5,478 bases of DNA. It comes from Chitinophagaceae bacterium (lineage in GTDB: Bacteria; Bacteroidota; Bacteroidia; Chitinophagales; Chitinophagaceae). The stretch spans positions 1 through 5,478 of the forward strand of contig JAEUVW010000278.1 of NCBI GenBank assembly GCA_016786525.1. Reading direction: 5' to 3'. The notes beneath the pieces are model-generated. The model did no database searches, had not been told where the DNA came from, and was given only the letters and a program-made list of their open reading frames with translations. Below are positions 1 to 5,478 of the stretch, piece after piece. Position 1 is the first letter of the stretch. Each line of letters starts with the position of its first letter. Made by a program: the position numbers and the translations under genes.

Positions 1-222
1 TTTTTTGATTTCGACCCAACGTTTTGAATTGATTCTGCGTCTATTATATCAGAACGCAGAAAAAGTAAATAACCCGCTCACGAAATATATCCCTATTATT
101 TTTCCGAAGCCCCTACTTTACTCGAAACCGGCGCTGCCGGCGTTCACCTGAAAACACCCCTATACCTTATCACAGCACCCTCTTAGAGCGGTGCTTTGGT
201 ATTTCTGGCCCATACTTAAGAT
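1..222. other. Gene-free stretch beyond the pit terminator
   Basis: No convincing coding region is present. Besides the 174-195 hairpin it has an 8-bp inverted repeat (TTCTGCGT at 33-40 with ACGCAGAA at 54-61, 13-base loop) and a 5-bp GC-rich one (CCGGC at 128-132 with GCCGG at 136-140). No tRNA-like fold and no clear promoter were found. The next gene must lie left of the window. Confidence 0.55.
174..195. other. Hairpin in the gene-free left end
   Basis: AGCACC (174-179) pairs with GGTGCT (190-195), and inside it CTC (180-182) pairs with GAG (186-188) around a TTA loop, with C189 bulged. This gives a nine-pair stem. On the plus strand it is followed by TTGGTATTTCT, a poor T-tract, so it could be a weak terminator for a plus-strand gene left of the window or a structured element of another kind. 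Confidence 0.4.
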
Positions 223-258
223 GCAAAAGGCACAAACGATATCGTTTGTGCCTTTTGC
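223..258 (-). terminator. Perfect 36-bp palindrome, terminator after pit
   Basis: The two 18-base arms 223-240 and 241-258 are exact reverse complements, with the centre at 240/241. It lies 16 bases beyond the pit stop codon. As RNA the central bases would open into a small loop. The arms contain GCAAAAGG and CCTTTTGC, so the T-tract lies inside the stem and transcription in either direction could be stopped; no extra T-run follows on the minus strand. Position and shape make a bidirectional terminator the simplest reading. Confidence 0.78.
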
Positions 259-274
259 GGTCAAAGCAATAAAA

Positions 275-1708
275 TCAGAGGAATAAAGAGATGATGCCAT
301 AGACCCCTGCGGCCATCACCGCACTTACAGGAATGGTCAGTATCCAGGCCCAGAGCAGGTTGATCGTAACGCCCCAGCGTACGGCAGACAGCCTTTTGGT
401 GGCGCCCACCCCGATAATGGAACCGGTAATGGTATGGGTAGTGCTCACCGGTATCTTCAGCATTTCGGTAATGAAGAGGGTCAGCGCTCCGGCCGTTTCG
501 GCGGCAACACCTTCGAACGGCGTTACTTTCGTGATCCGCGAACCCATGGTTTTGATGATCTTCCAGCCACCGCTCATAGTACCCAGGGCGATCACCGTAT
601 AGCAGGACAAAGGCACCCAGTTGGGCATTTGGTCAAAGCTGGTGATCTGGTTGCCGGCAATCAGCGCAACGGTAATGATACCCATTACCTTCTGCGAGTC
701 GTTACCGCCATGCCCGATACTGAACGCTGCGGAAGAAACCAGCTGCATCCGTTTGAACCAGCGTTCGCTCTGTGCATAGTTCAGGCTGCTCAGGAACAGG
801 GTAAACAAAGAGATCGAGATCAGGATAAACCCGATCAGCAGCCATTTTACGTTTTCGCCATACAGCATCAGGTTTACATACTCCGATTCAAAACGCGGCT
901 GGAATGTGGTATTGATCGCTTTAGGCTCATCTTTGCGGATGAGAGAGAAGGTGATCGGGCTGCCGTATTTGTGCGAGCGCAGTATCTTGTTGAATTCCTT
1001 GATATCGGCGATCTTGTTGCCATCTATATCCAGGATCACATCCCCTTTTTTCAGTCCCATCATCTGTGCAGGGGTCTTATTCGGGATGTCTTTGATTTCC
1101 AGGCCTTTTTCCGTCATCTCCGTTTTCTTGATCCCCATGATCTTGCTGCTGTTGGTCTCAAAGGAGTTGTAGACAAAGAAGATGGTGGCGGCAATGATCA
1201 GCAAAGAGGCGATCTTGGGCAAAGCTCCCTTGCGGAAGGAATTGAGGAACCAGAGTGAAATAATAAAGGCCATGACCATACCGACCAACGGCGCCAGGAA
1301 GATAAAGCTGGCGATTTTGGCAATAGTGCCCAGCTCAATGGCATGGATACCGGCATGGGCAATGGCCGCACCGGCAAAGCCCCCGATCAGCGTATGGGAA
1401 GAGCTGGAGGGAATACCGAACCACCAGGTCAGCAGGTTCCAGGCAATGGCGGCTATCAGCCCCGCCAGGATCACCGGTAAGGTAATGTCTGCTTCGTGTA
1501 CCGTTTTGGCAATGGTATTGGCCACACCATGATCTTTAAAAATAAAAAAGGCAGCGAAGTTGAAGAAGGCAGCCCACACTACGGCCTGGAAAGGCGAAAG
1601 CACCTTTGTGGAAACCACTGTAGCAATGGAGTTGGCCGCGTCGTGAAAACCGTTGATGTAATCGAATATAAGCGCAAGGGCAATGATGACTATCAGCAAT
1701 GTCGTCAT
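275..1708 (-). CDS. pit: PiT-family inorganic phosphate transporter with inserted PDZ-like domain
   Basis: Inner-membrane low-affinity phosphate permease; family members carry metal-phosphate or phosphate with a cation. The 477-residue product has both PiT half-repeats. The N-terminal half shows GFHDAANSIAT (20-30) and GIPSSSSHTLIGG (98-110); the C-terminal half shows GHGGNDSQKVMG (332-343) and KIPVSTTHTITGS (418-430). The duplicated N-D/N and PSS/ST-TH elements are the family's phosphate and ion binding signatures. Hydrophobic segments lie near 2-20, 39-57, 76-96, 130-156, 164-183, 287-308 and several more to the end. Between the halves, residues about 190-270 form a soluble PDZ-like domain with the carboxylate-loop region GLKKGDVILDIDGNKI (218-233). 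Basic flanks (SFRKGALPK, 157-165; SERWFKR, 314-320) predict that this domain faces the periplasm. The start ATG lies 24 bp after the DUF47 stop, so the two are almost certainly co-transcribed. No Shine-Dalgarno is visible. The family call is firm; the exact cation and the PDZ role are unknown. Confidence 0.96.
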   Translation of the reverse strand: MTTLLIVIIALALIFDYINGFHDAANSIATVVSTKVLSPFQAVVWAAFFNFAAFFIFKDHGVANTIAKTVHEADITLPVILAGLIAAIAWNLLTWWFGIPSSSSHTLIGGFAGAAIAHAGIHAIELGTIAKIASFIFLAPLVGMVMAFIISLWFLNSFRKGALPKIASLLIIAATIFFVYNSFETNSSKIMGIKKTEMTEKGLEIKDIPNKTPAQMMGLKKGDVILDIDGNKIADIKEFNKILRSHKYGSPITFSLIRKDEPKAINTTFQPRFESEYVNLMLYGENVKWLLIGFILISISLFTLFLSSLNYAQSERWFKRMQLVSSAAFSIGHGGNDSQKVMGIITVALIAGNQITSFDQMPNWVPLSCYTVIALGTMSGGWKIIKTMGSRITKVTPFEGVAAETAGALTLFITEMLKIPVSTTHTITGSIIGVGATKRLSAVRWGVTINLLWAWILTIPVSAVMAAGVYGIISLFL

Positions 1709-1732
1709 AAAGAAGATTTAAGAACCGGGAGA

Positions 1733-2380
1733 TTAAGAGTATTTGATAATGATGGATTCGATCACATTTGCGGCGTCTTCGCATTTGTCGGTCACAATCT
1801 CCATATCCTGGTACAGTTCTTTTCTTTTGATCAGTTCTATTGCATTGGTCTCCAGCAGGAACAATTGCTTCAACGCAGTGTCCAGCAGGTCGTCCGCTTC
1901 GTTTTCAAAACTATTCACCTTTACGCAGGCTTCTGTAATGGCTTTGAGATCTTTCATGTTCCGCAGGTCTTTGATGGCTACCTGCAGGGCCTGCACCGAT
2001 TTGTTGATGACGATGGAGAACTGGCGCATCGTATCGTTGATCTCTTCAATGTTGTAATTGACGATCCTTTTGGCAGACGCCCAGATATAGTCCGCTACAT
2101 CGTCCAGCGCGGTGGCCAGGTAATGGATGTCTTCCCGGTCGAAGGGGGTGATGAAGTTTTGTCCCAACTCGATAAACAGGCGATGTGTCGAGTCATCATT
2201 CTTATGCTCATAATCCTCGAGCGTACTGAGCATCTGGTCTCTTTTTTTCTGATCCTGCTCGTGGATAGCCTCCTGGAAGATTCGGCTCATATCGGCCAGG
2301 TTTACGGCCACTTCTTCAAATAAACTGTAGAAAACCCTGTCTTTTGGCGTAAAGAATTTTACGAAAGAATTTAGACCCAT
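1733..2380 (-). CDS. DUF47 (PhoU-like) family protein, partner of the PiT transporter
   Basis: A 215-residue, all-helical cytoplasmic protein of the DUF47/PhoU_div family, whose genes sit next to pit in many bacteria (for example the orfA-pit pair of Sinorhizobium). Family members are thought to modulate phosphate uptake; the mechanism is not settled. The N-terminus FFTPKDRVFYSLFEEVA (9-25) is typical. The conserved core FITPFDREDIHYLATALDD (76-94) continues into VADYI. Four E/DxxxD pairs, the kind that bind metal in PhoU, are visible: E58-D62, D93-D97, E159-D163 and D198-D202. There is no signal peptide or membrane segment. Length is normal for the family (about 205-220). It precedes pit by 24 bp in the same direction, so it is expected to act on that transporter. 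Upstream is a 107-bp gap from the porin gene with only a weak promoter candidate, so transcription could also run in from the porin. The start is the first ATG, in an A-rich context without Shine-Dalgarno. Confidence 0.94.
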   Translation of the reverse strand: MGLNSFVKFFTPKDRVFYSLFEEVAVNLADMSRIFQEAIHEQDQKKRDQMLSTLEDYEHKNDDSTHRLFIELGQNFITPFDREDIHYLATALDDVADYIWASAKRIVNYNIEEINDTMRQFSIVINKSVQALQVAIKDLRNMKDLKAITEACVKVNSFENEADDLLDTALKQLFLLETNAIELIKRKELYQDMEIVTDKCEDAANVIESIIIKYS

Positions 2381-2413
2381 GATCTGCTTTTTTGTGGTGT
2401 GTTTTTTGGAATG

Positions 2414-2421
2414 TAAAAGTA
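2414..2421 (-). promoter_or_regulatory. Weak -7-like element before the DUF47-pit pair
   Basis: On the minus strand this reads TACTTTTA, seven of eight positions of the TACTTTTG form seen before the porin, 33 bases upstream of the DUF47 ATG. The last consensus base (G) is missing and no -33 TTG is seen at the usual spacing. It may give DUF47-pit a secondary promoter independent of the porin, or may be chance in an AT-rich gap. Confidence 0.33.
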
Positions 2422-2487
2422 GTGCGTAATGTGTAGTGTGATTTCTTTTCCGGGCGATTTAATAATAACGTAACCTTAAGGTCTTTT

Positions 2488-3801
2488 TTAAAAACGATAT
2501 TGTACGCGCAGGGTTAATACATTGTCCTTTACGTCGTTGGTGTAACCGGTGATCTGTGTGGTTTCATTCTGTACCCGGGCATAGTATGCCGTTGCTTTCA
2601 CGTGCGCATTGATCAGGTACACCAATCCGCCCCCGAATGTATTGAACCGGATATCTGCCGCCGAAAACCCGTTCTTGGCATTCACCTCATTTCCTTTCAC
2701 TTTTGTATTCGGGTCGTACCAGTCGTATTTCAATACCAGTTGCAGGCGGTCTGTACCCAGGTGCTGCAGGAAGTAAAAATACGCCCCGCTAAAGTTACGT
2801 GTATAAAGTGTCTGGGGTGCTCCGGCAGTGGTGACGGGATAGGTGCCTGGTGTTTCGCTGCTGCCGAAGGTAGCTGTCTGTTTCCCGGTAATGAATTCTG
2901 CCCGGAATTCCGTAGCTCCTTTCTTATTCGGGATCCGCAATTGTGCATCGGCGCCCCAGTAACGGCGTGGTGTGACCTTATTAAAATTGCCTGCGGAAGA
3001 ATCGACCAGGAAACGTGCAGCGGCACCCGCTCCGGATACCTGCGCAATGTTGGCCGATTGGCTGGTGATGCCGCCCAGGTAGTATGAGGTTGAAGCGCTG
3101 AACTTCCAGCCCCGTTTATTGATCCTGTACGGCTTCATGCCGATCCGCCCGATCAGGTCCTTATGGTTGTCGTAGTCTGCCGGACCGGCCAAACCCTGCC
3201 CGTTAAAGATACCCAGGTCGGCTTTCAGCCATTTGATGGGGAAATTTTTCCGGCGGGGATCGAAAGTGAGCATTACCCCCAGGTCCCTTTCGGTTTTCAT
3301 CAGGATCTGCGACATACGGCCCCGTTCCGGAGATTCGCGGTCGGAAGAAGACAGGTTCACCTCAAAGCCCATAGGGCGTGCAAACATCCCTGCGGTAACA
3401 GAGAACAACTGCAGCTTGTTTTCAAAAAAACGGCCCCAGAAATCACGGATATTCACGCCTCTTTCCGTACCGTCGAACTGGAAGGCAAAGAAAGCCAGTG
3501 GCTGTTGTTTGTCGTTGAAATGGGAATAGTCGATGCGGAAGCGGCCCCTGCGCAGCATAAAGCGGTTGGCGGTGTTGGGCGCAAAATCCCCGCCTTCAAA
3601 GCTTTTGACCCCGTTGCTCTCCGTCATCTGGTACTGCGGCTGCATATAGCCGCCAAAGCGCATACGGTCATGCTCGTTAAAGATCGGGTACAAGCCTTTT
3701 CCCTGGGCTGTGGTGGTGTCCATCATATCGGTCAGGAAACGCTGGGCGAATAAAGAGGGGCTGCTGAGCAGGAAGATCAATACAAAAAACCTGAGGCGCA
3801 T
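2488..3801 (-). CDS. Phosphate-selective porin O/P family outer-membrane protein
   Basis: Predicted outer-membrane beta-barrel of 437 residues, resembling the OprO/OprP porin family. A Sec signal peptide covers residues 1-19 (MRLRFF, hydrophobic core, SLFA|Q). The mature part has alternating amphipathic strands, beginning with FGGYMQPQYQM (49-59) and RRGRFRIDYSHF (84-95). It then has the conserved family stretch GMFARPMGFE (138-147) leading into SSSDRESPERG (151-161). Later strands include LVLKYDWYDPNTK (355-367), and the final residues are RVQYRF, with the C-terminal Phe recognised by the BAM machinery. Arg and Lys are frequent, in keeping with an anion channel, but phosphate specificity cannot be proved from sequence; in Bacteroidota this family is also annotated simply as porin. 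The gene has its own promoter element just upstream and is followed by DUF47 and pit, which supports a phosphate role. No strong terminator separates it from DUF47. Confidence 0.9.
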   Translation of the reverse strand: MRLRFFVLIFLLSSPSLFAQRFLTDMMDTTTAQGKGLYPIFNEHDRMRFGGYMQPQYQMTESNGVKSFEGGDFAPNTANRFMLRRGRFRIDYSHFNDKQQPLAFFAFQFDGTERGVNIRDFWGRFFENKLQLFSVTAGMFARPMGFEVNLSSSDRESPERGRMSQILMKTERDLGVMLTFDPRRKNFPIKWLKADLGIFNGQGLAGPADYDNHKDLIGRIGMKPYRINKRGWKFSASTSYYLGGITSQSANIAQVSGAGAAARFLVDSSAGNFNKVTPRRYWGADAQLRIPNKKGATEFRAEFITGKQTATFGSSETPGTYPVTTAGAPQTLYTRNFSGAYFYFLQHLGTDRLQLVLKYDWYDPNTKVKGNEVNAKNGFSAADIRFNTFGGGLVYLINAHVKATAYYARVQNETTQITGYTNDVKDNVLTLRVQYRF

Positions 3802-3821
3802 GTGCTGCGGATAATTTTTTG

Positions 3822-3829
3822 CAAAAGTA
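3822..3829 (-). promoter_or_regulatory. Bacteroidota -7 promoter element of the porin gene
   Basis: On the minus strand this reads TACTTTTG, an exact match to the Bacteroidota primary sigma factor -7 consensus TAnnTTTG, 20 bases before the porin ATG. Transcription would then begin only a few bases to some 15 bases before the ATG, giving a short A-rich leader without Shine-Dalgarno. No clear TTG-type -33 element is present at the expected distance; that region is occupied by a GC-rich inverted repeat. Confidence 0.65.
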
Positions 3830-3831
3830 AC

Positions 3832-3849
3832 CCGGCCAGGCCTGACCGG
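3832..3849. promoter_or_regulatory. 18-bp inverted repeat abutting the porin promoter, possible operator
   Basis: CCGGCCAGG (3832-3840) is followed without spacer by CCTGACCGG (3841-3849). The halves are reverse complements except for one position (3836/3845). It lies two bases upstream of the -7 element, in the space normally between -7 and -33, so a bound dimeric regulator would be expected to block or alter promoter use. No regulator family is assigned; the function is inferred from symmetry and position alone. Confidence 0.4.
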
Positions 3850-3926
3850 AAAGAAATAACCGAGACTTAATAATTCCTTAATATTGAGGTTACAATCATT
3901 GATTAAGGTTTGCCGCCTTTAAAATA

Positions 3927-3957
3927 CAAAAGCCGTCAGCGGATGCGACGGCTTTTG
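3927..3957 (-). terminator. Intrinsic terminator of the phaE transcript
   Basis: Perfect 11-bp stem (CAAAAGCCGTC at 3927-3937 with GACGGCTTTTG at 3947-3957) around a 9-base loop, beginning 20 bases after the phaE stop. On the minus strand the second arm ends in CTTTTG and runs into TATTTTAAA, giving an interrupted T-tract. It separates phaE from the porin unit. The A-tract in the first arm means it may also work on the opposite strand. Confidence 0.85.
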
Positions 3958-3977
3958 CGTATGTGTTGGTCTGTATC

Positions 3978-5471
3978 TTATTTCTTTGTGCTCTTCCTTG
4001 CAGCAGGCTTCGGCGCTGCAACTTCTTCTGTTTCTTCTTCCATCTCCATCATTTTCTCCAGCTGGCGTACCTGTTTTTTCAGGTCGTAGATCGCTTTGTG
4101 CAGTTCTTCCACTTCGCTGCGTGTCGCTACAGGGACGTTGCTCAGTGATTTTTCGATCAGGGTGTCCATTTCTTTGCCGATCTTCATTTTCAAAGAGGCT
4201 ACATCCGCCATTACCTGCGAATATTCGTCGCTTTCAAACAGGGTAACGAATTCGCTGTCGCTGATGTTCAGCCACTCCTGGTACAGGGCCATGATGCTGC
4301 CGACTTCTTCGCCGTTCTCTTGTTTGTTCACGATAGACTCAGCGACTTTATCCATGATCTTAGTACCTTTTTCATAGATCATATATTGCATTTCTGCATT
4401 TTTGATGCTAAAGGCTACCAGTTTGTCGGACAGTTCGTTCCAGTCTGCAATGTTTTTGGTAAAGTCGTTCTGGCCCATCATCTTGCCCATTGGGCTGAAG
4501 ATGCTGTTCAGGGAATTGCGCATATTGTTGTATCCACCGAGCATGAATTCCATCGCTTCGTTTTGGTTGAAGCCCGGGATCATGTTGTTCATCATGGATT
4601 TCATCTGGCCATAGTTGCCAAATGCACCTGCCTGCTTCAGGTTGTCCTGGATCATTTTGCTGAAGTTCTGGATGTATTGTGCGGTATGCTCCGGCATAAA
4701 TCCGAACAGTTTATCCATCAGGTCTTTGTATACCTGGGGTTCCGTCATTTTTTTGAAGGCTTCCATGTTGAACGTTTTGTTCTGGATGGAGCTCATCATC
4801 GGCGACCACATTTCAGTGAAGCGAACGAAGGCGTCGTTTACATTCATCATGTTGCGGAAAGCCTCCTGCGGTGTGCCGGCCTGCATCGATTTCTGTAAAG
4901 AAGCGAAATTGTAGTTCGCCATTTCAGAAAACTGGTTGAACAGGTTGGTCATATTGTCGGCAGATGATTTGAAGCTGTCCATAGAGAACGGGTTCTGGTT
5001 CATCAGGCCTTTGCTCCAGTTCTGGAACTGGTTCATCATGTTCTGGTTGTTCATGGCGTTCATCATATTGCTCATATAATTGTTCCATGTGTTGTATTGT
5101 GCCATCGGGTTGCTCATGTCAAAGCCTTTGGCCTGCTCTGTGCTGGCTTTAAACCAGTTTTGGTTCATATCCCACATTTGCTTTGCAGCAGCAGACTGGG
5201 TATTTTGCCAGTTCTGGAAGAACTCGCTCATTTTGTTCATATTGTCCTGTACCGAAGCACCGAAATTTTCGGCTTTCGCAGAAGATACGCCCATGGCTTT
5301 CTTTTGGTTCTCGAGCCAGTTGTTATACCACTCGGTACCTTTGTTGATGGTTTCGTTCACCATAGTATTGCCATTGGCTAATTTTTTGGTGTTCTCTACC
5401 ATTTTGTCTACCATGCTTTTTTGCGTTTCCAGCACACTTTCCATTAAGTTGCTACCGTTAAGCTTAGCCAT
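3978..5471 (-). CDS. phaE: PhaE-like subunit of class III poly(3-hydroxyalkanoate) synthase
   Basis: A 497-residue protein with no signal peptide, no membrane segment and no Cys. The best family marker is the C-terminal part: ALYQEWLNISDSEFVTLFES (395-414), then a helix, then VPVATRSEVEELHKAIYDLK (446-465) and KQVRQLEKMM. This matches the PhaE pattern of a (L)PTRxEVDxL-type motif followed by a short coiled coil. PhaE activates the catalytic subunit PhaC at the surface of polyester granules. The N-terminal two-thirds is helical and exceptionally rich in Met (about 53) and Asn (about 59), with repeated Asn-Trp pairs (51-52, 87-88, 105-106, 151-152). It is longer than classical PhaE (roughly 350-370 residues). 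The C-terminus has an acidic run (475-483) and then a basic AAPKPAARKSTKK tail. The start ATG is preceded by AAAAACA; the promoter is outside the window. No phaC lies downstream, so a partner would be upstream or elsewhere. A phasin-like granule protein is the main alternative. Confidence 0.86.
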   Translation of the reverse strand: MAKLNGSNLMESVLETQKSMVDKMVENTKKLANGNTMVNETINKGTEWYNNWLENQKKAMGVSSAKAENFGASVQDNMNKMSEFFQNWQNTQSAAAKQMWDMNQNWFKASTEQAKGFDMSNPMAQYNTWNNYMSNMMNAMNNQNMMNQFQNWSKGLMNQNPFSMDSFKSSADNMTNLFNQFSEMANYNFASLQKSMQAGTPQEAFRNMMNVNDAFVRFTEMWSPMMSSIQNKTFNMEAFKKMTEPQVYKDLMDKLFGFMPEHTAQYIQNFSKMIQDNLKQAGAFGNYGQMKSMMNNMIPGFNQNEAMEFMLGGYNNMRNSLNSIFSPMGKMMGQNDFTKNIADWNELSDKLVAFSIKNAEMQYMIYEKGTKIMDKVAESIVNKQENGEEVGSIMALYQEWLNISDSEFVTLFESDEYSQVMADVASLKMKIGKEMDTLIEKSLSNVPVATRSEVEELHKAIYDLKKQVRQLEKMMEMEEETEEVAAPKPAARKSTKK

Positions 5472-5478
5472 TGTTTTT

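Noticed and set aside
434..1258. Long plus-strand open frame (274 codons) opposite pit
   Set aside because: Antisense to a confidently identified transporter; the translation is rich in His, Gln and Arg, has no recognisable domain, and follows from the codon bias of the minus-strand gene.
1496..2323. Long plus-strand open frame (275 codons) across the DUF47-pit junction
   Set aside because: It spans two firm minus-strand genes and their spacer, and the product resembles no family. A shadow frame.
2473..2482. ACCTTAAGGT, a 10-bp palindrome just after the porin stop
   Set aside because: A five-base arm with no loop cannot form a stable RNA hairpin, so it is not supported as a terminator.
3163..3753. 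Plus-strand open frame opposite the porin
   Set aside because: Lies wholly within the porin gene, with no promoter or plausible protein composition.
3876..3908. CCTTAAT...ATTAAGG inverted repeat upstream of the porin promoter
   Set aside because: Seven AT-rich pairs with a 19-base spacer are expected by chance in such a region and lie outside the core promoter.
4320..4898. Plus-strand His/Val/Phe-rich open frame opposite phaE
   Set aside because: Composition is the mirror of Met/Asn codons (CAT, GTT) in phaE; no domain is visible.
4992..5111. Repeated GTTCATCAT/GTTCTGG words that look like a DNA tandem repeat
   Set aside because: Irregular spacing; they are a consequence of Met-Asn-Gln codons in phaE and not a repeat array or CRISPR.

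Overview
The window reads as chromosomal DNA of a Bacteroidota bacterium, most likely a member of the Chitinophagaceae/Chitinophaga relatives (inference). The pointers are: a perfect Bacteroidota-type -7 promoter element (TAnnTTTG) close to the porin start; no Shine-Dalgarno sequence before the three starts with enough upstream sequence to judge; an outer-membrane barrel ending in Phe; terminators whose stems carry the A-tract and T-tract (AAAAG...CTTTT); and a balanced base composition.

All four genes are on the minus strand, so transcription runs from high to low coordinates. The first is a long PhaE-like polyhydroxyalkanoate synthase subunit (3978-5471), which starts seven bases inside the window edge and is closed by a strong hairpin terminator (3927-3957). 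A separate unit follows. It opens with a promoter element and an 18-bp inverted repeat (3822-3849), then a phosphate-selective-type outer-membrane porin (2488-3801), a 107-bp gap with a weak internal promoter candidate, a DUF47/PhoU-like protein (1733-2380) and, 24 bp further on, a PiT-family phosphate transporter (275-1708). This unit ends at a perfect 36-bp palindrome (223-258). The remaining stretch, 1-222, has no gene but holds several short hairpins.

The last three genes form a plausible phosphate entry route: the porin across the outer membrane, PiT across the inner membrane, and the DUF47 protein as the usual cytoplasmic partner or regulator of PiT. The DUF47-pit pairing is well established in many bacteria; including the porin in the same unit is an inference from order and from the lack of a strong terminator between porin and DUF47.

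The most unusual points are a PDZ-like domain inserted between the two halves of the PiT transporter, predicted by charge distribution to lie in the periplasm; a Met/Asn/Gln-rich PhaE with a basic Ala-Lys-Pro tail; and an inverted repeat directly abutting the porin promoter. No mobile element, CRISPR array, tRNA or rRNA was seen. I do not see a wholly new system here; the PDZ-PiT architecture comes closest to a lead.
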